Of a stretch of 47,935 nucleotides of DNA, positions 8,974-17,319 are shown in pieces (position 1 is the stretch's first letter; every line of letters starts with the position of its first letter). Position numbers and translations under genes: made by a program. The stretch is from an uncultured Eubacteriales bacterium. GTDB lineage: Bacteria > Bacillota > Clostridia > Oscillospirales > Acutalibacteraceae. Below the pieces are notes generated by a model. It worked only from the letters and a program-made list of their open reading frames with translations, searched no databases and had not been told where the DNA came from. The stretch is from contig CATJNB010000123.1 in NCBI GenBank assembly GCA_949741605.1, forward strand, positions 1-47,935, given 5' to 3'.

Positions 8974-9765
8974 ATGGGAGCTGTAACTGTTATTACATCT
9001 GGAAAAGGCGGTGTTGGCAAATCGACCATCAGCGCGGGGCTTGGGTGTGCGCTGGCTTGCCGCGGCAAACGTGTGTTGCTCATTGACGGCGACGCCGGCC
9101 TTCGCAGTCTGGATGCCATGCTGAACATTGACCAGCAGGTGGTGTTTGACATTGCTGATATTGTCAACGGAAACTGCGAGCCGATCCGCGCGATTTACCC
9201 TTGCGGGGAATCGGTTGGGCTGTCCAATAATTTATTTGTACTGCCTGCGCCCAGCCGTGAGCGGGATGTTCTGCATCCCAAGGTCATGAAGCGGCTGGTT
9301 GATATCCTTGCGCCTTATTATGACCATGTCCTGATTGATTCCCCGGCCGGGGTGGGACGAGGCTTTGCATCGGCGGTGGCGGCCGCGCAGCGCGCGTTGG
9401 TGGTCACAACCCCGAGTCCGGTGTGTACCCGGGACAGTGACAAAGTCCGCCAGCTGCTCAACCAAATGGGTATGCCGATCCAGCGCCTTATCATCAACCG
9501 GTTTCATAAGGATACCTTCTATAAGCTCAACCAGTATGAGGATCTGGATACGATTATTGACCGTACTGGAATCCGTTTGATCGCGGTGGTGCCGGAAGAT
9601 ACTGCTTTGATGGGGGACATCCCCGAGGCCGTCACCCGGGTGATGAATAATACGATCCAGCGTTTTTTTGCGCCCAAAAATTCCCCGGGCGCCTTGGCTT
9701 TGCACCGCTTGGCGTCACGCTTGGAAGGGGAAAATGTGCCGCTGGCTGATTTCCAGAAAATGTAA
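8974..9765 (+). CDS. minD: MinD-like septum-site ATPase
   Basis: Deviant Walker-A ATPase of the ParA/MinD group that normally dimerises on the membrane and places MinC to prevent polar division. The P-loop KGGVGKST is at 11-18, followed by LLIDGDAGLRSLD and DHVLIDSPAGVGRG (Walker B region). The start chosen is the ATG 9 nt after GAGG, giving 263 residues; two upstream in-frame ATGs exist. It sits between PBP2 and mgsA, the usual clostridial position, but neither minC nor minE is beside it. The C-terminus (LALHRLASRLEGENVPL and following) lacks the obvious short Lys/Phe-rich amphipathic helix of canonical MinD, so membrane binding may differ. Confidence 0.88.
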   Translation: MGAVTVITSGKGGVGKSTISAGLGCALACRGKRVLLIDGDAGLRSLDAMLNIDQQVVFDIADIVNGNCEPIRAIYPCGESVGLSNNLFVLPAPSRERDVLHPKVMKRLVDILAPYYDHVLIDSPAGVGRGFASAVAAAQRALVVTTPSPVCTRDSDKVRQLLNQMGMPIQRLIINRFHKDTFYKLNQYEDLDTIIDRTGIRLIAVVPEDTALMGDIPEAVTRVMNNTIQRFFAPKNSPGALALHRLASRLEGENVPLADFQKM

Positions 9766-9828
9766 CAGAATGCTCTGCCTGATCTGGCCTTTGGCCAAAG
9801 TTCTGAGAAAGAAGAGGAGGATGTTGCC

Positions 9829-10227
9829 ATGAATATCGCACTGATCGCGCATGATGCTAAAAAGGAGTTGATGGTTCAGTTCTGCATTGCCTATTGCGGA
9901 GTCCTGAGCCGCCATAACCTTTGTTCCACCGGTACGACGGGGAAAATCGTTTCCGAAGCGACCGGCCTTAGTATTCAGCGCTTTCTGTCAGGCTCACAGG
10001 GCGGCGACCAGCAGATCGCTTCCCGCATCGCGTGCAACGAGATTGATATGCTCCTGTTTTTCCGCGATTCCCTGACACCAAAGCCCCATGAACCCAGTGA
10101 TATGAATTTACTGCGTTTATGCGATATGCACAATATCCCGTTTGCCACCAACATAGCGTCTGGCGAAATTTTGATCCACGGGTTGGAACGTGGCGATTTG
10201 GATTGGAGAAATATACTGAAAAATTAA
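9829..10227 (+). CDS. mgsA: Methylglyoxal synthase
   Basis: Converts dihydroxyacetone phosphate to methylglyoxal and phosphate, a bypass that relieves phosphate limitation or sugar-phosphate stress. The 132-residue protein shows the full signature: IALIAHDAKK at the start, the phosphate loop STGTTGK at about 41-47, SGSQGGDQQIA with the catalytic Asp, FFRDSLTPKPHEPS and RLCDMHNIPFATN. RBS AGGAGG before ATG. It is 63 nt downstream of minD, the standard clostridial neighbour, and ends at a strong GC hairpin. The pst operon elsewhere in the window is a separate locus. Confidence 0.96.
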   Translation: MNIALIAHDAKKELMVQFCIAYCGVLSRHNLCSTGTTGKIVSEATGLSIQRFLSGSQGGDQQIASRIACNEIDMLLFFRDSLTPKPHEPSDMNLLRLCDMHNIPFATNIASGEILIHGLERGDLDWRNILKN

Positions 10228-10236
10228 GCATAGGAT

Positions 10237-10268
10237 GCCCCCTGTCGGGTGAACGGCGGGGGGCTTTT
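10237..10268 (+). terminator. Intrinsic terminator after mgsA
   Basis: GCCCCC pairs with GGGGGC around a roughly 15-nt loop, followed by TTTT. The T run is short, so termination may be partial before hisS. Confidence 0.6.
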
Positions 10269-10304
10269 CCTGACGTTTTATAGAAGAAAGGAGCCGTTTG
10301 ACTC

Positions 10305-11615
10305 ATGGCGTTATTGACCAAAGCCCCCAAAGGCACCCAGGACCTTTTGCCCAAACAAAGCTGGCAATGGCAGATTGTGGAAGATGTATTAGTGCGGGAG
10401 GGGGAAAGCTACGGGTTTGCGGAAATCCGTACCCCGGTGTTTGAACATACCGAATTATTCCAGCGTTCTGTGGGCGAAACAACGGATGTCGTCCAAAAGG
10501 AAATGTACACCTTTGAGGACAAAGGCAAGCGTTCGGTTACGCTGCGCCCGGAGGGGACGGCCGGGGCAGTACGCGCGTTTTTGGAGCATGGCCTGTATAA
10601 TGACGGCCTGCCGGCAAAGCTGTATTACCTGACCTCCTGTTACCGGTATGAGAACACGCAAAAAGGCCGTTTGCGGGAATTTCACCAGTTTGGTGCAGAG
10701 GTATTCGGCGCAGCCGACAGCTCGGCAGATGCAGAGCTGATTGCGTTGGCAAGTGATATGTTTGAATGTCTGGGTATCCGCGGGCTGCGGTTGGAACTCA
10801 ATTCCATTGGGTGCCCCAAATGCCGGGCAAACTACCATGCTGCCCTTAAAGAATATTTTGCGGGGCATCAGGAGCAGCTGTGCGGCACCTGTCTGGAACG
10901 CCTTGCACGCAACCCCATGCGGATTCTCGACTGCAAGAATCCCGAATGTGCGAAATTGGCCGCGGATTCGCCGACCATTCAGGAGTATCTGTGCAACGAT
11001 TGCCGCGACCATTTTGAGCATTTGAAAGGTTATTTGGATCACGCACAGATTTCCTATACCGTGAATCCGAGGATTGTCCGCGGGCTGGATTATTATACAA
11101 GGACGGTCTTTGAATTTATCTCCAATGACCTTGGCGCACAAAGTACGGTTTGCGGCGGCGGGCGTTACGATGGTCTGATGAAAGAAATGGGCGGCCCGGA
11201 TACCCCTGCGCTGGGGTTTGCGATTGGGCTGGAGCGTTTGATGATGATTTTGCAGGCACAGGAGATTGCTATGCCCGACCGTCCGGCCTGCGAGATCTAT
11301 ATTGCGGCCATTGGCGAACGTGCCCAGAAAAAGGCGTTTGCACTGGTACGGGAGCTTCGTCAGGCTGGGGTGGCGGCACAGTTTGATATTTGTGCGCGCA
11401 GCATCAAGGCGCAGATGAAATATGCGGATAAAATCGGGGCACAGTGCAGCATGGTACTCGGCGACAACGAACTCGATACAGGACGTGCGGTGTTAAAAGG
11501 CATGAAGTCCGGCAAGCAGTGTGAGATTGGGATTAACGAGAGCTTTTTGCATGATTATGTGCATACTTATACCAATATGTTGGAATCCCCGGAATTTGAA
11601 GAGATTGAAGGATAA
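10305..11615 (+). CDS. hisS: Histidyl-tRNA synthetase
   Basis: Class II aminoacyl-tRNA synthetase charging tRNA-His. Motif 1 region (YGFAEIRTPVFEHTELF), motif 2 (LTSCYRYENTQKGRLREFHQFGAE), the histidine-specific loop VRGLDYYTRTVFEF at about 250-263 and motif 3 (TPALGFAIGLERLMMIL) are all present, followed by the HGTP anticodon-binding domain from about 328. Length 436 is slightly longer than typical because of a Cys-containing insertion (CPKCRANY, CGTCLERL, CKNPECAKL) of the kind common in this family. AAAGGAG precedes the ATG. No T-box leader is seen. aspS follows after 17 nt as one operon. Confidence 0.97.
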   Translation: MALLTKAPKGTQDLLPKQSWQWQIVEDVLVREGESYGFAEIRTPVFEHTELFQRSVGETTDVVQKEMYTFEDKGKRSVTLRPEGTAGAVRAFLEHGLYNDGLPAKLYYLTSCYRYENTQKGRLREFHQFGAEVFGAADSSADAELIALASDMFECLGIRGLRLELNSIGCPKCRANYHAALKEYFAGHQEQLCGTCLERLARNPMRILDCKNPECAKLAADSPTIQEYLCNDCRDHFEHLKGYLDHAQISYTVNPRIVRGLDYYTRTVFEFISNDLGAQSTVCGGGRYDGLMKEMGGPDTPALGFAIGLERLMMILQAQEIAMPDRPACEIYIAAIGERAQKKAFALVRELRQAGVAAQFDICARSIKAQMKYADKIGAQCSMVLGDNELDTGRAVLKGMKSGKQCEIGINESFLHDYVHTYTNMLESPEFEEIEG

Positions 11616-11632
11616 GGCGGAGGTAAAAAGAA

Positions 11633-13426
11633 ATGGCAGAATATATGACAGGATTAAAACGGACGCATTATTGTGGGGACCTGCGCCTCACCGATGCAGG
11701 CAACGAAGTGGTGGTATGCGGCTGGGTACAGCGCCAGCGCGACCTTGGGCAACTCATTTTTATCGACCTGCGCGACCGCAGCGGGGTCGTACAGCTTGCG
11801 TTTGACGACCATACCGACCGCACCATTTTTGAGAAAGCCTTTGGCGCACGTGCCGAGTATGTGCTGGCGGTAAAAGGGGAAGTGCGCGAGAGGGAAGCGA
11901 AAAATTCTGACATCCCCACTGGGGAGATTGAGGTTTTTGTGACCGAACTGCGTGTGTTGGCGAAAAGCGAAACCCCGCCGTTTGAGATTGTGGAACAGTC
12001 GAAGGTCAAGGACGAGCTGCGCTTTAAGTACCGCTATCTCGACTTGCGCCGCAGCGATGTGCAGGATAAAATCATAGGCCGCCATAAGATTGTCAAGGCC
12101 GCGCACGACTATTTTGATAGCCATGGATTTCTGGAGATCGAAACCCCAAACCTGATTAAATCCACCCCCGAAGGCGCGCGCGATTATCTGGTGCCGTCGC
12201 GGATTTTCCCCGGGAATTTCTTTGCTTTGCCGCAGTCGCCGCAGCTGTATAAGCAATTGCTCATGCTGTCCGGGTTTGACCGGTACATGCAGATTGCCCG
12301 CTGTTTCCGCGATGAGGACCTGCGTGCAGACCGCCAGCCGGAGTTTACCCAGATTGACCTTGAGATGTCCTTTGCCGATGAGGAGGAAATCATGGCAATC
12401 GGGGAGGGGTTTGTCCGGGACGTGTATCAAAAAGTGCTGGGGATTGAAATTCCGCTTCCGTTTTTGCGTATGACCTGGAAGGAAGCCATGGAGCGTTTTG
12501 GTTCGGACAAGCCTGATCTGCGGTTTGGACTGGAACTGGTGGATTTGGGCGGTGTACTCGCGGGTACGGAATTCCGTGTCTTTTCTGGGGCGCTGTCTGC
12601 GGGCGGTTCGGTGCGGGGCATCAACCTCAAAGGCTTTGCCGACCAGTTAAGCCGCAAGGAAATCGACAAGCTGACCGAATGGATCAAAGCCTATGGCGCA
12701 CAGGGCATTGCATGGACCCGCCTGACGCAGAGTGCGGAAACCTCCAGCTTTGAGAAGTTCTTGCGGGAGGATGAGGTTCAGGCCGTACGCGAGGCCATGG
12801 GCGCACAGACTGGCGATGTGTTGCTGCTGATTGCGAGCCCGAAAACCAAGGTGGTATTGGATTCTCTTGGCGCGCTGCGCTGTGAGCTTGCCGCACGTTT
12901 TGACCTCATCGACAAATCCAGACCCAACCTGTTGTGGGTGACAGAGTTTCCGCTGCTCGAGTACGATGAGGACGAGAAACGGTATGTTGCTATGCACCAT
13001 CCGTTTACGGCGCCGTTTGTGGAGGACATCCCGCTGCTGCAAACCGAGCCGGGCAAAGTCCGCGCACGCGCCTATGACATGGTACTCAACGGCCACGAGC
13101 TGGGTGGCGGTTCGATCCGGATTAATGACCCCGCCTTACAGCAGACCATGTTTGAGGCGCTTGGTTTCTCGAAAGAGGAGGCACAGGAACGCTTTGGTTT
13201 CCTGATCGACGCCTTCCGGTACGGTGCGCCCCCACACGGCGGTATGGCGTTTGGGCTGGACCGTCTGGTGATGCTCATGCTGGATTGTGAATCCATCCGG
13301 GATGTGATTGCGTTCCCGAAAATGGCGAATTCCGGGGAGTTGATGACAGCATCCCCGGGGCTGGTCGATGCCCAGCAGCTTGACGATTTGGGGATCACCC
13401 TGAACGTACCATCGGAGGAAAATTAA
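11633..13426 (+). CDS. aspS: Aspartyl-tRNA synthetase
   Basis: Class IIb synthetase charging tRNA-Asp. The N-terminal OB fold binds the anticodon (about 20-110), then the catalytic core with FLEIETPNLIKSTPEGARDY, motif 2 RCFRDEDLRADRQPEFTQ, the bacterial GAD insertion domain (about 300-420), and motif 3 YGAPPHGGMAFGLDRLVM. At 597 residues it is the bacterial discriminating length range. RBS GGCGGAGG before the ATG. Cotranscribed with hisS, a pairing widespread in Firmicutes, and terminated by a perfect hairpin. Confidence 0.97.
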   Translation: MAEYMTGLKRTHYCGDLRLTDAGNEVVVCGWVQRQRDLGQLIFIDLRDRSGVVQLAFDDHTDRTIFEKAFGARAEYVLAVKGEVREREAKNSDIPTGEIEVFVTELRVLAKSETPPFEIVEQSKVKDELRFKYRYLDLRRSDVQDKIIGRHKIVKAAHDYFDSHGFLEIETPNLIKSTPEGARDYLVPSRIFPGNFFALPQSPQLYKQLLMLSGFDRYMQIARCFRDEDLRADRQPEFTQIDLEMSFADEEEIMAIGEGFVRDVYQKVLGIEIPLPFLRMTWKEAMERFGSDKPDLRFGLELVDLGGVLAGTEFRVFSGALSAGGSVRGINLKGFADQLSRKEIDKLTEWIKAYGAQGIAWTRLTQSAETSSFEKFLREDEVQAVREAMGAQTGDVLLLIASPKTKVVLDSLGALRCELAARFDLIDKSRPNLLWVTEFPLLEYDEDEKRYVAMHHPFTAPFVEDIPLLQTEPGKVRARAYDMVLNGHELGGGSIRINDPALQQTMFEALGFSKEEAQERFGFLIDAFRYGAPPHGGMAFGLDRLVMLMLDCESIRDVIAFPKMANSGELMTASPGLVDAQQLDDLGITLNVPSEEN

Positions 13427-13435
13427 ACAAAAAGA

Positions 13436-13463
13436 GGAGCTGATGATGTTCAGCTCCTTTTTT
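13436..13463 (+). terminator. Intrinsic terminator of hisS-aspS
   Basis: Perfect 8-bp stem GGAGCTGA/TCAGCTCC around a 6-nt loop, followed directly by six T residues. Confidence 0.9.
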
Positions 13464-13477
13464 ATAGGGGGATTGTG

Positions 13478-14107
13478 ATGTTTTTTGCCTATGGCGAGCA
13501 GGAAATGCAAGCATTGAGAGAAAAGGACCACCGTCTTGGTGCGGTGATTGATACACTGGGGTATCTCCCGCGCGAGGTGGATGCGGATTTGTTTTCCTCG
13601 GTGATCCACAAAATCATTGGGCAGCAAATTTCCATGAAAGCCCAGCAAACCATCTGGCAACGCCTGCAAAGCCATTTGGGGCAGGTCAGCGCACAGACAG
13701 TGTGTGCCGCAGATTTGCATGAATTGCAGGCGTTGGGAATGTCCTTGCGGAAAGCGGGGTATCTCAAGGATTTTGCACAACAGGTCCATTCTGGGGCGTT
13801 TGATCTGGAGGCTGTAAAAACCATGAGCGACCACGATGCGATTGCCGCATTATCGTCCCTCAAAGGGGTGGGGGTGTGGACGGCGGAAATGATTTTACTG
13901 TTCTGCTTACAGCGTCCTGATATTTTCAGCTTTGGCGACCTTGCGATCTTGCGCGGCCTGCGTATGGTCTACCACCACCGGCAAATTACCCAAAAGCTCT
14001 TCCAAAAATACCGCCGGCGGTTTTCCCCTTATGGCAGTATTGCGAGTTTTTATCTCTGGGCAGTTGCAGGGGGCGCCATCGAGGGCATGAAGGATTACGC
14101 CCCTTAA
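13478..14107 (+). CDS. DNA-3-methyladenine glycosylase II-like protein (HhH-GPD)
   Basis: Base-excision repair glycosylase of the AlkA/HhH-GPD superfamily that removes alkylated purines. Seen: the IIGQQISMKAQQTIWQRL helix, the helix-hairpin-helix LKGVGVWTAEMILLF at about 128-142, and the downstream FSFGDLAILRGL segment that carries the catalytic Asp. There is no C-terminal iron-sulfur cluster motif, so it is not an endonuclease III. Length 209 is a compact AlkA without the N-terminal sensing domain. A GGGGG run 6 nt before the ATG favours this start over the adjacent GTG. Its stop overlaps the nrdG stop on the other strand by 4 nt. Confidence 0.88.
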   Translation: MFFAYGEQEMQALREKDHRLGAVIDTLGYLPREVDADLFSSVIHKIIGQQISMKAQQTIWQRLQSHLGQVSAQTVCAADLHELQALGMSLRKAGYLKDFAQQVHSGAFDLEAVKTMSDHDAIAALSSLKGVGVWTAEMILLFCLQRPDIFSFGDLAILRGLRMVYHHRQITQKLFQKYRRRFSPYGSIASFYLWAVAGGAIEGMKDYAP

Positions 14108-14628
14108 TAGCCCTGCTCCGGGCCAAGCTCCACGATACGCCCTTTTTCAAGCGAACGCGGCACATCAATCACACGCTGGTTGCGGCTGCCCCGGAATAAG
14201 AGGGTCAGGTCCTTCTGGGATGCGTCATAACGCCCGTCAATTAACACATCGGTCTGCTGGAGCAGCGCACTGATGTTGGGGTCATTCTGTTCCATGAACC
14301 GGAGCTCCTCCCAGGTAAAGCCCGTAAACACAGTAATATCCAGCTTTTTTCCGGGTGCCTGATGGATCTGTTTGGCAAGCTGGGCTAACGGTGCGGGCTG
14401 GCAAAACGGTTCGCCGCCGCTGAAGGTCACTCCTTTGAGCATGGGGTTTTCGAGGATTTCTTCGAGCAGTTTTGCAGTTTCTATGAGGGTACCACCAGAA
14501 AAATCGTGGGTTTGCGGGTTTTGGCACCCCGGGCATCCATGCGGGCACCCTTGTGTAAAGATCGTGTAGCGCAGACCCTTCCCGTCTACAATCGAATCAT
14601 CGACCACTCCGCTGATCCGAAGTTCCAT
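14104..14628 (-). CDS. nrdG: Anaerobic ribonucleotide reductase activating protein
   Basis: Radical SAM activase that installs the glycyl radical on NrdD, using a [4Fe-4S] cluster and S-adenosylmethionine. The cluster motif C-PHG-C-PG-C lies at about 28-35 in GCPHGCPGCQNP; GVTFSGGEPFCQP is the SAM-binding GGE motif. At 174 residues it has the normal compact length. AAGGAG lies 9 nt before the ATG. It follows nrdD after a 63-nt gap containing a terminator-like hairpin that may reduce its expression relative to nrdD. Confidence 0.95.
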   Translation of the reverse strand: MELRISGVVDDSIVDGKGLRYTIFTQGCPHGCPGCQNPQTHDFSGGTLIETAKLLEEILENPMLKGVTFSGGEPFCQPAPLAQLAKQIHQAPGKKLDITVFTGFTWEELRFMEQNDPNISALLQQTDVLIDGRYDASQKDLTLLFRGSRNQRVIDVPRSLEKGRIVELGPEQGY

Positions 14629-14648
14629 GTTTCATGACTCCTTTCCGG

Positions 14649-14685
14649 AAAAAAGACAGACATATTGCATATGCCTGTCTTTTTC
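14649..14685 (-). terminator. Intercistronic hairpin between nrdD and nrdG
   Basis: AAAAAGACAGgCATAT pairs with ATATGtCTGTCTTTTT around a tiny loop, giving a long stem with U-rich flanks on either strand. It resembles an attenuating terminator or mRNA-stability element that would set NrdD in excess of its activase. Confidence 0.65.
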
Positions 14686-14691
14686 TATTTC

Positions 14692-17028
14692 TTAATGATT
14701 ATGCCCACAGCATGAAATGCCATGTTTGACCCGGTCCTGTTCTTCGGCGCGCTTGGCGTTGTTCCAACGGTTAGTGGTGCCAACGAGGTACCCGGTAATG
14801 CGCCGGATCCGTTCAAATTTCGGTTGGTTATCGTCCTCGCGGCGGTGGCATTTGGGACATTCGTTGTCAATAATGCCATTATACCCACAGCATGGGTCGC
14901 GGTCAACGGGATGGTTCACCGAGCCATAGCCAATCCCAGCCTCTTTCATGCACCGGATCACCGATTCAAAGGCGTCCAGATTCTTGCAGGCATCGCCGTC
15001 CAGTTCCACATAGCTGATATGCCCGGCATTGGTCAGGGCATGGTACGGCGCTTCGAGGGCGATTTTTTTGTACGCCTTGATGGGATAATACACCGGCACA
15101 TGGAAACTGTTGGTATAATAATCGCGGTCCGTAATGCCCGGGATCACCCCATAGCGCATACGGTCGATTTTCACAAACCGTCCGCTGAGCCCTTCGGCGG
15201 GGGTAGCCAGCAGGCTGAAGTTCAGCCCGGTACGCTCGCTTTCGTCCTCCATGCGCTGGCGCATATGCCCCACAATTTCCAGACCCAAATCCTGGCTTTC
15301 CCGGCTTTCCCCATGATGCTTGCCAGTCAGGGCTTTGAGCGTTTCGGCAAGGCCGATAAACCCAATGCTCAAGGTTCCGTTTTTCAGTACCTCGGCAACG
15401 CTGTCATCCGGCTGGAGGGTGTCGGAATGAATCCATACGCCCTGCCCCATCAAAAACGGGTAGTTATAGGCTTTTTTGCCGCACTGGATTTTAAAGCGGT
15501 GCAAAAGCTGCTTGACAACCAGATCCATTTTGGCATCCAGAAGGTCATAGAAATGTCCGAGATCGCCGCGCGCCTCAATCGCCAGACGGGGCAGGTTAAT
15601 CGAAGTAAAGCTCAGGTTGCCGCGCCCGTTGACGACTTCATGTTCGGGGTCATAGTGGTTGCCGATGACGCGTGTGCGGCAGCCCATATAGGCGATTTCG
15701 GTTTCCGGATGGTTTGGTTTATAATATTGCAAATTAAACGGCGCGTCAATAAAGCTGAAGTTTGGGAACAGCCGCTTGGCGGAAACGCGCATAGCTAATT
15801 TAAACAAGTCATAGTTCGGGTCGCCCTCATTGTAGCTGACCCCCTCCTTGACTTTAAAAATCTGGATCGGGAAAATGGCGGTTTCGCCTTCCCCCAGCCC
15901 CTGCTCGGTGGCAAGCAGGATATTTTTCATGGCCATACGCCCTTCCGGGCTGGTATCGGTGCCATAGTTGAGCGAGCTGAACGGGACCTGTGCGCCGGCG
16001 CGGGAGTTCATGGTATTGAGGTTATGGATCAACGCTTCCATGGCCTGATAGGTGGCGCGGTCGGTTTCCCGCAGGGCGGTGCGTTCGGCATACTCGTGCG
16101 CTTTGCCTACTTCTTCGGGCGTGATGCTCATTTTGGTTGGCAGGTACTCAGCAAGCGCCTCGCCGTACGCCGGCATGTTGTCCATGGTGGCGGGCTGTTC
16201 CACATCCGTCTGTACCATGATGCAAAGGGCCGTGGCATCGTCGGGATTGCGGCCTTTGGCGATCTGCAAATACTGCGACAAGGCTTTGAAATATTCCTTG
16301 CGGAACGTCTTTGCAACCCCGACTGCCATGGAATAGTCAAAGTTTGGCACACTCTGGCCGCCGTGCATTTCATTCTGGTTGGCCTGAATTGCGATGCAGG
16401 CCAGCGCCGCATAGCTGCGGATGTCGTTCGGCTCGCGCAGATATCCGTGGCCAGTGGAAAAGCCGCCCTGGAACAGTTTTACCAGATCAATCTGGCAGCA
16501 GGTTTCCGTAAGCGCATAAAAATCCTTGTCATGGATGTGGATATCCCCGCAACGGTGAGCCAGCGCGATTTCTTTGGGGATCAGGTAGGCGTCATAGAAG
16601 CATTTGGCCCCTTCTGACCCGTATTTGAGCATCGTGCCCATGGCGGTATTAGCGTCAATATTGGCGTTTTCGCGTTTGATGTCCGCTTCTTCGCTGGGTT
16701 TAAAGGTCAGATCCTCATAGATTTTCATGAGGTTCTGATCCATTTCGCGCATTTTGGTATGTTCGGCGCGGTACAGGATATAGGCTTTGGCGGTCTTGGC
16801 ATACCCAAACGCAATCAGTTTTTCTTCCACCACATCCTGGATTTGTTCGACCGTGGGGATTCTGCTTTGGTCGAGCGAACGGATGATTTCTACGAGTAAA
16901 TCGGTCAGCTCGTCGGTCGAAAGACGCTCGTCGGCGATGCGGATATTGGCTTTAAAAATGGCATTGTAAATTTTCTGGGGGTCAAACTGGACGATCTCCC
17001 CATTGCGTTTTTGGATGCTTGGGATCAT
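14692..17028 (-). CDS. nrdD: Anaerobic ribonucleoside-triphosphate reductase
   Basis: Oxygen-sensitive class III reductase making deoxyribonucleotides. An N-terminal ATP-cone allosteric domain (KRNGEIVQFDPQKIYNAI, about 5-95) precedes the barrel. The C-terminus has the metal-site cysteines (CCGYNGIIDNECPKC) and the glycyl radical motif RRITGYLVGT. Start is ambiguous: the ATG before IPSIQKR has AGGAG 5 nt upstream and is used here (778 residues), while another ATG at 17043 has GAGAGG 7 nt upstream. Downstream lies nrdG. Upstream are a consensus promoter and possible NrdR boxes. Confidence 0.95.
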   Translation of the reverse strand: MIPSIQKRNGEIVQFDPQKIYNAIFKANIRIADERLSTDELTDLLVEIIRSLDQSRIPTVEQIQDVVEEKLIAFGYAKTAKAYILYRAEHTKMREMDQNLMKIYEDLTFKPSEEADIKRENANIDANTAMGTMLKYGSEGAKCFYDAYLIPKEIALAHRCGDIHIHDKDFYALTETCCQIDLVKLFQGGFSTGHGYLREPNDIRSYAALACIAIQANQNEMHGGQSVPNFDYSMAVGVAKTFRKEYFKALSQYLQIAKGRNPDDATALCIMVQTDVEQPATMDNMPAYGEALAEYLPTKMSITPEEVGKAHEYAERTALRETDRATYQAMEALIHNLNTMNSRAGAQVPFSSLNYGTDTSPEGRMAMKNILLATEQGLGEGETAIFPIQIFKVKEGVSYNEGDPNYDLFKLAMRVSAKRLFPNFSFIDAPFNLQYYKPNHPETEIAYMGCRTRVIGNHYDPEHEVVNGRGNLSFTSINLPRLAIEARGDLGHFYDLLDAKMDLVVKQLLHRFKIQCGKKAYNYPFLMGQGVWIHSDTLQPDDSVAEVLKNGTLSIGFIGLAETLKALTGKHHGESRESQDLGLEIVGHMRQRMEDESERTGLNFSLLATPAEGLSGRFVKIDRMRYGVIPGITDRDYYTNSFHVPVYYPIKAYKKIALEAPYHALTNAGHISYVELDGDACKNLDAFESVIRCMKEAGIGYGSVNHPVDRDPCCGYNGIIDNECPKCHRREDDNQPKFERIRRITGYLVGTTNRWNNAKRAEEQDRVKHGISCCGHNH

Positions 17029-17146
17029 CTGTACTCCTACCATATGCATACCTCTCTTTGGACTGAATTTAAGCAGGCAACATCACGGTATCCCTGCCTG
17101 CCGGAAGATCACAAAGCCCCTGTACGGGGCAATGATAGCATGATCC

Positions 17147-17175
17147 ATTTTACTGCATATAGGTGTGATTGTCAA
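17147..17175 (-). promoter_or_regulatory. Predicted strong promoter of nrdDG
   Basis: On the minus strand TTGACA (perfect -35) and TAAAAT are separated by exactly 17 nt. The leader of about 110 nt contains a GCCCC/GGGGC hairpin at 17116-17130 with a 5-nt loop. Confidence 0.8.
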
Positions 17176-17196
17176 GGCGAGTACGATATCTAGTAG
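17151..17196 (-). promoter_or_regulatory. Possible tandem NrdR boxes
   Basis: Two AT-rich imperfect palindromes on the minus strand, CTACTAGATATCGTAC (17181-17196) and ACACCTATATGCAGTA (17151-17166), lie about 30 bp apart. One is upstream of the -35 and one in the spacer. They resemble the consensus ACACwATATATwGTGT only partly (about 10 of 16 for the first). NrdR normally binds two boxes spaced by integral helical turns at nrd promoters. Weak sequence match, good position. Confidence 0.35.
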
Positions 17197-17319
17197 GAAA
17201 AAACAGCGAAAAAAATCAGAGAAGATTGACAAACAAATTCGTGAAAAGTGGACAACCCTTCCAAAAAGCAAGGGGGGGCATGTCGATTTTTTCAAAAAAT
17301 AATTGCCGATTTTTAGGGA

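Noticed and set aside
10228-10304. T-box leader upstream of hisS (and of trpS and metG)
   Set aside because: Gaps are 27 to about 80 nt, too short for the roughly 200-nt T-box, and no AGGGTGGNACCGCG core is present.
14722-16617. Two plus-strand frames antisense to nrdD
   Set aside because: Both lie inside the clear nrdD gene, without start signals or domain motifs.
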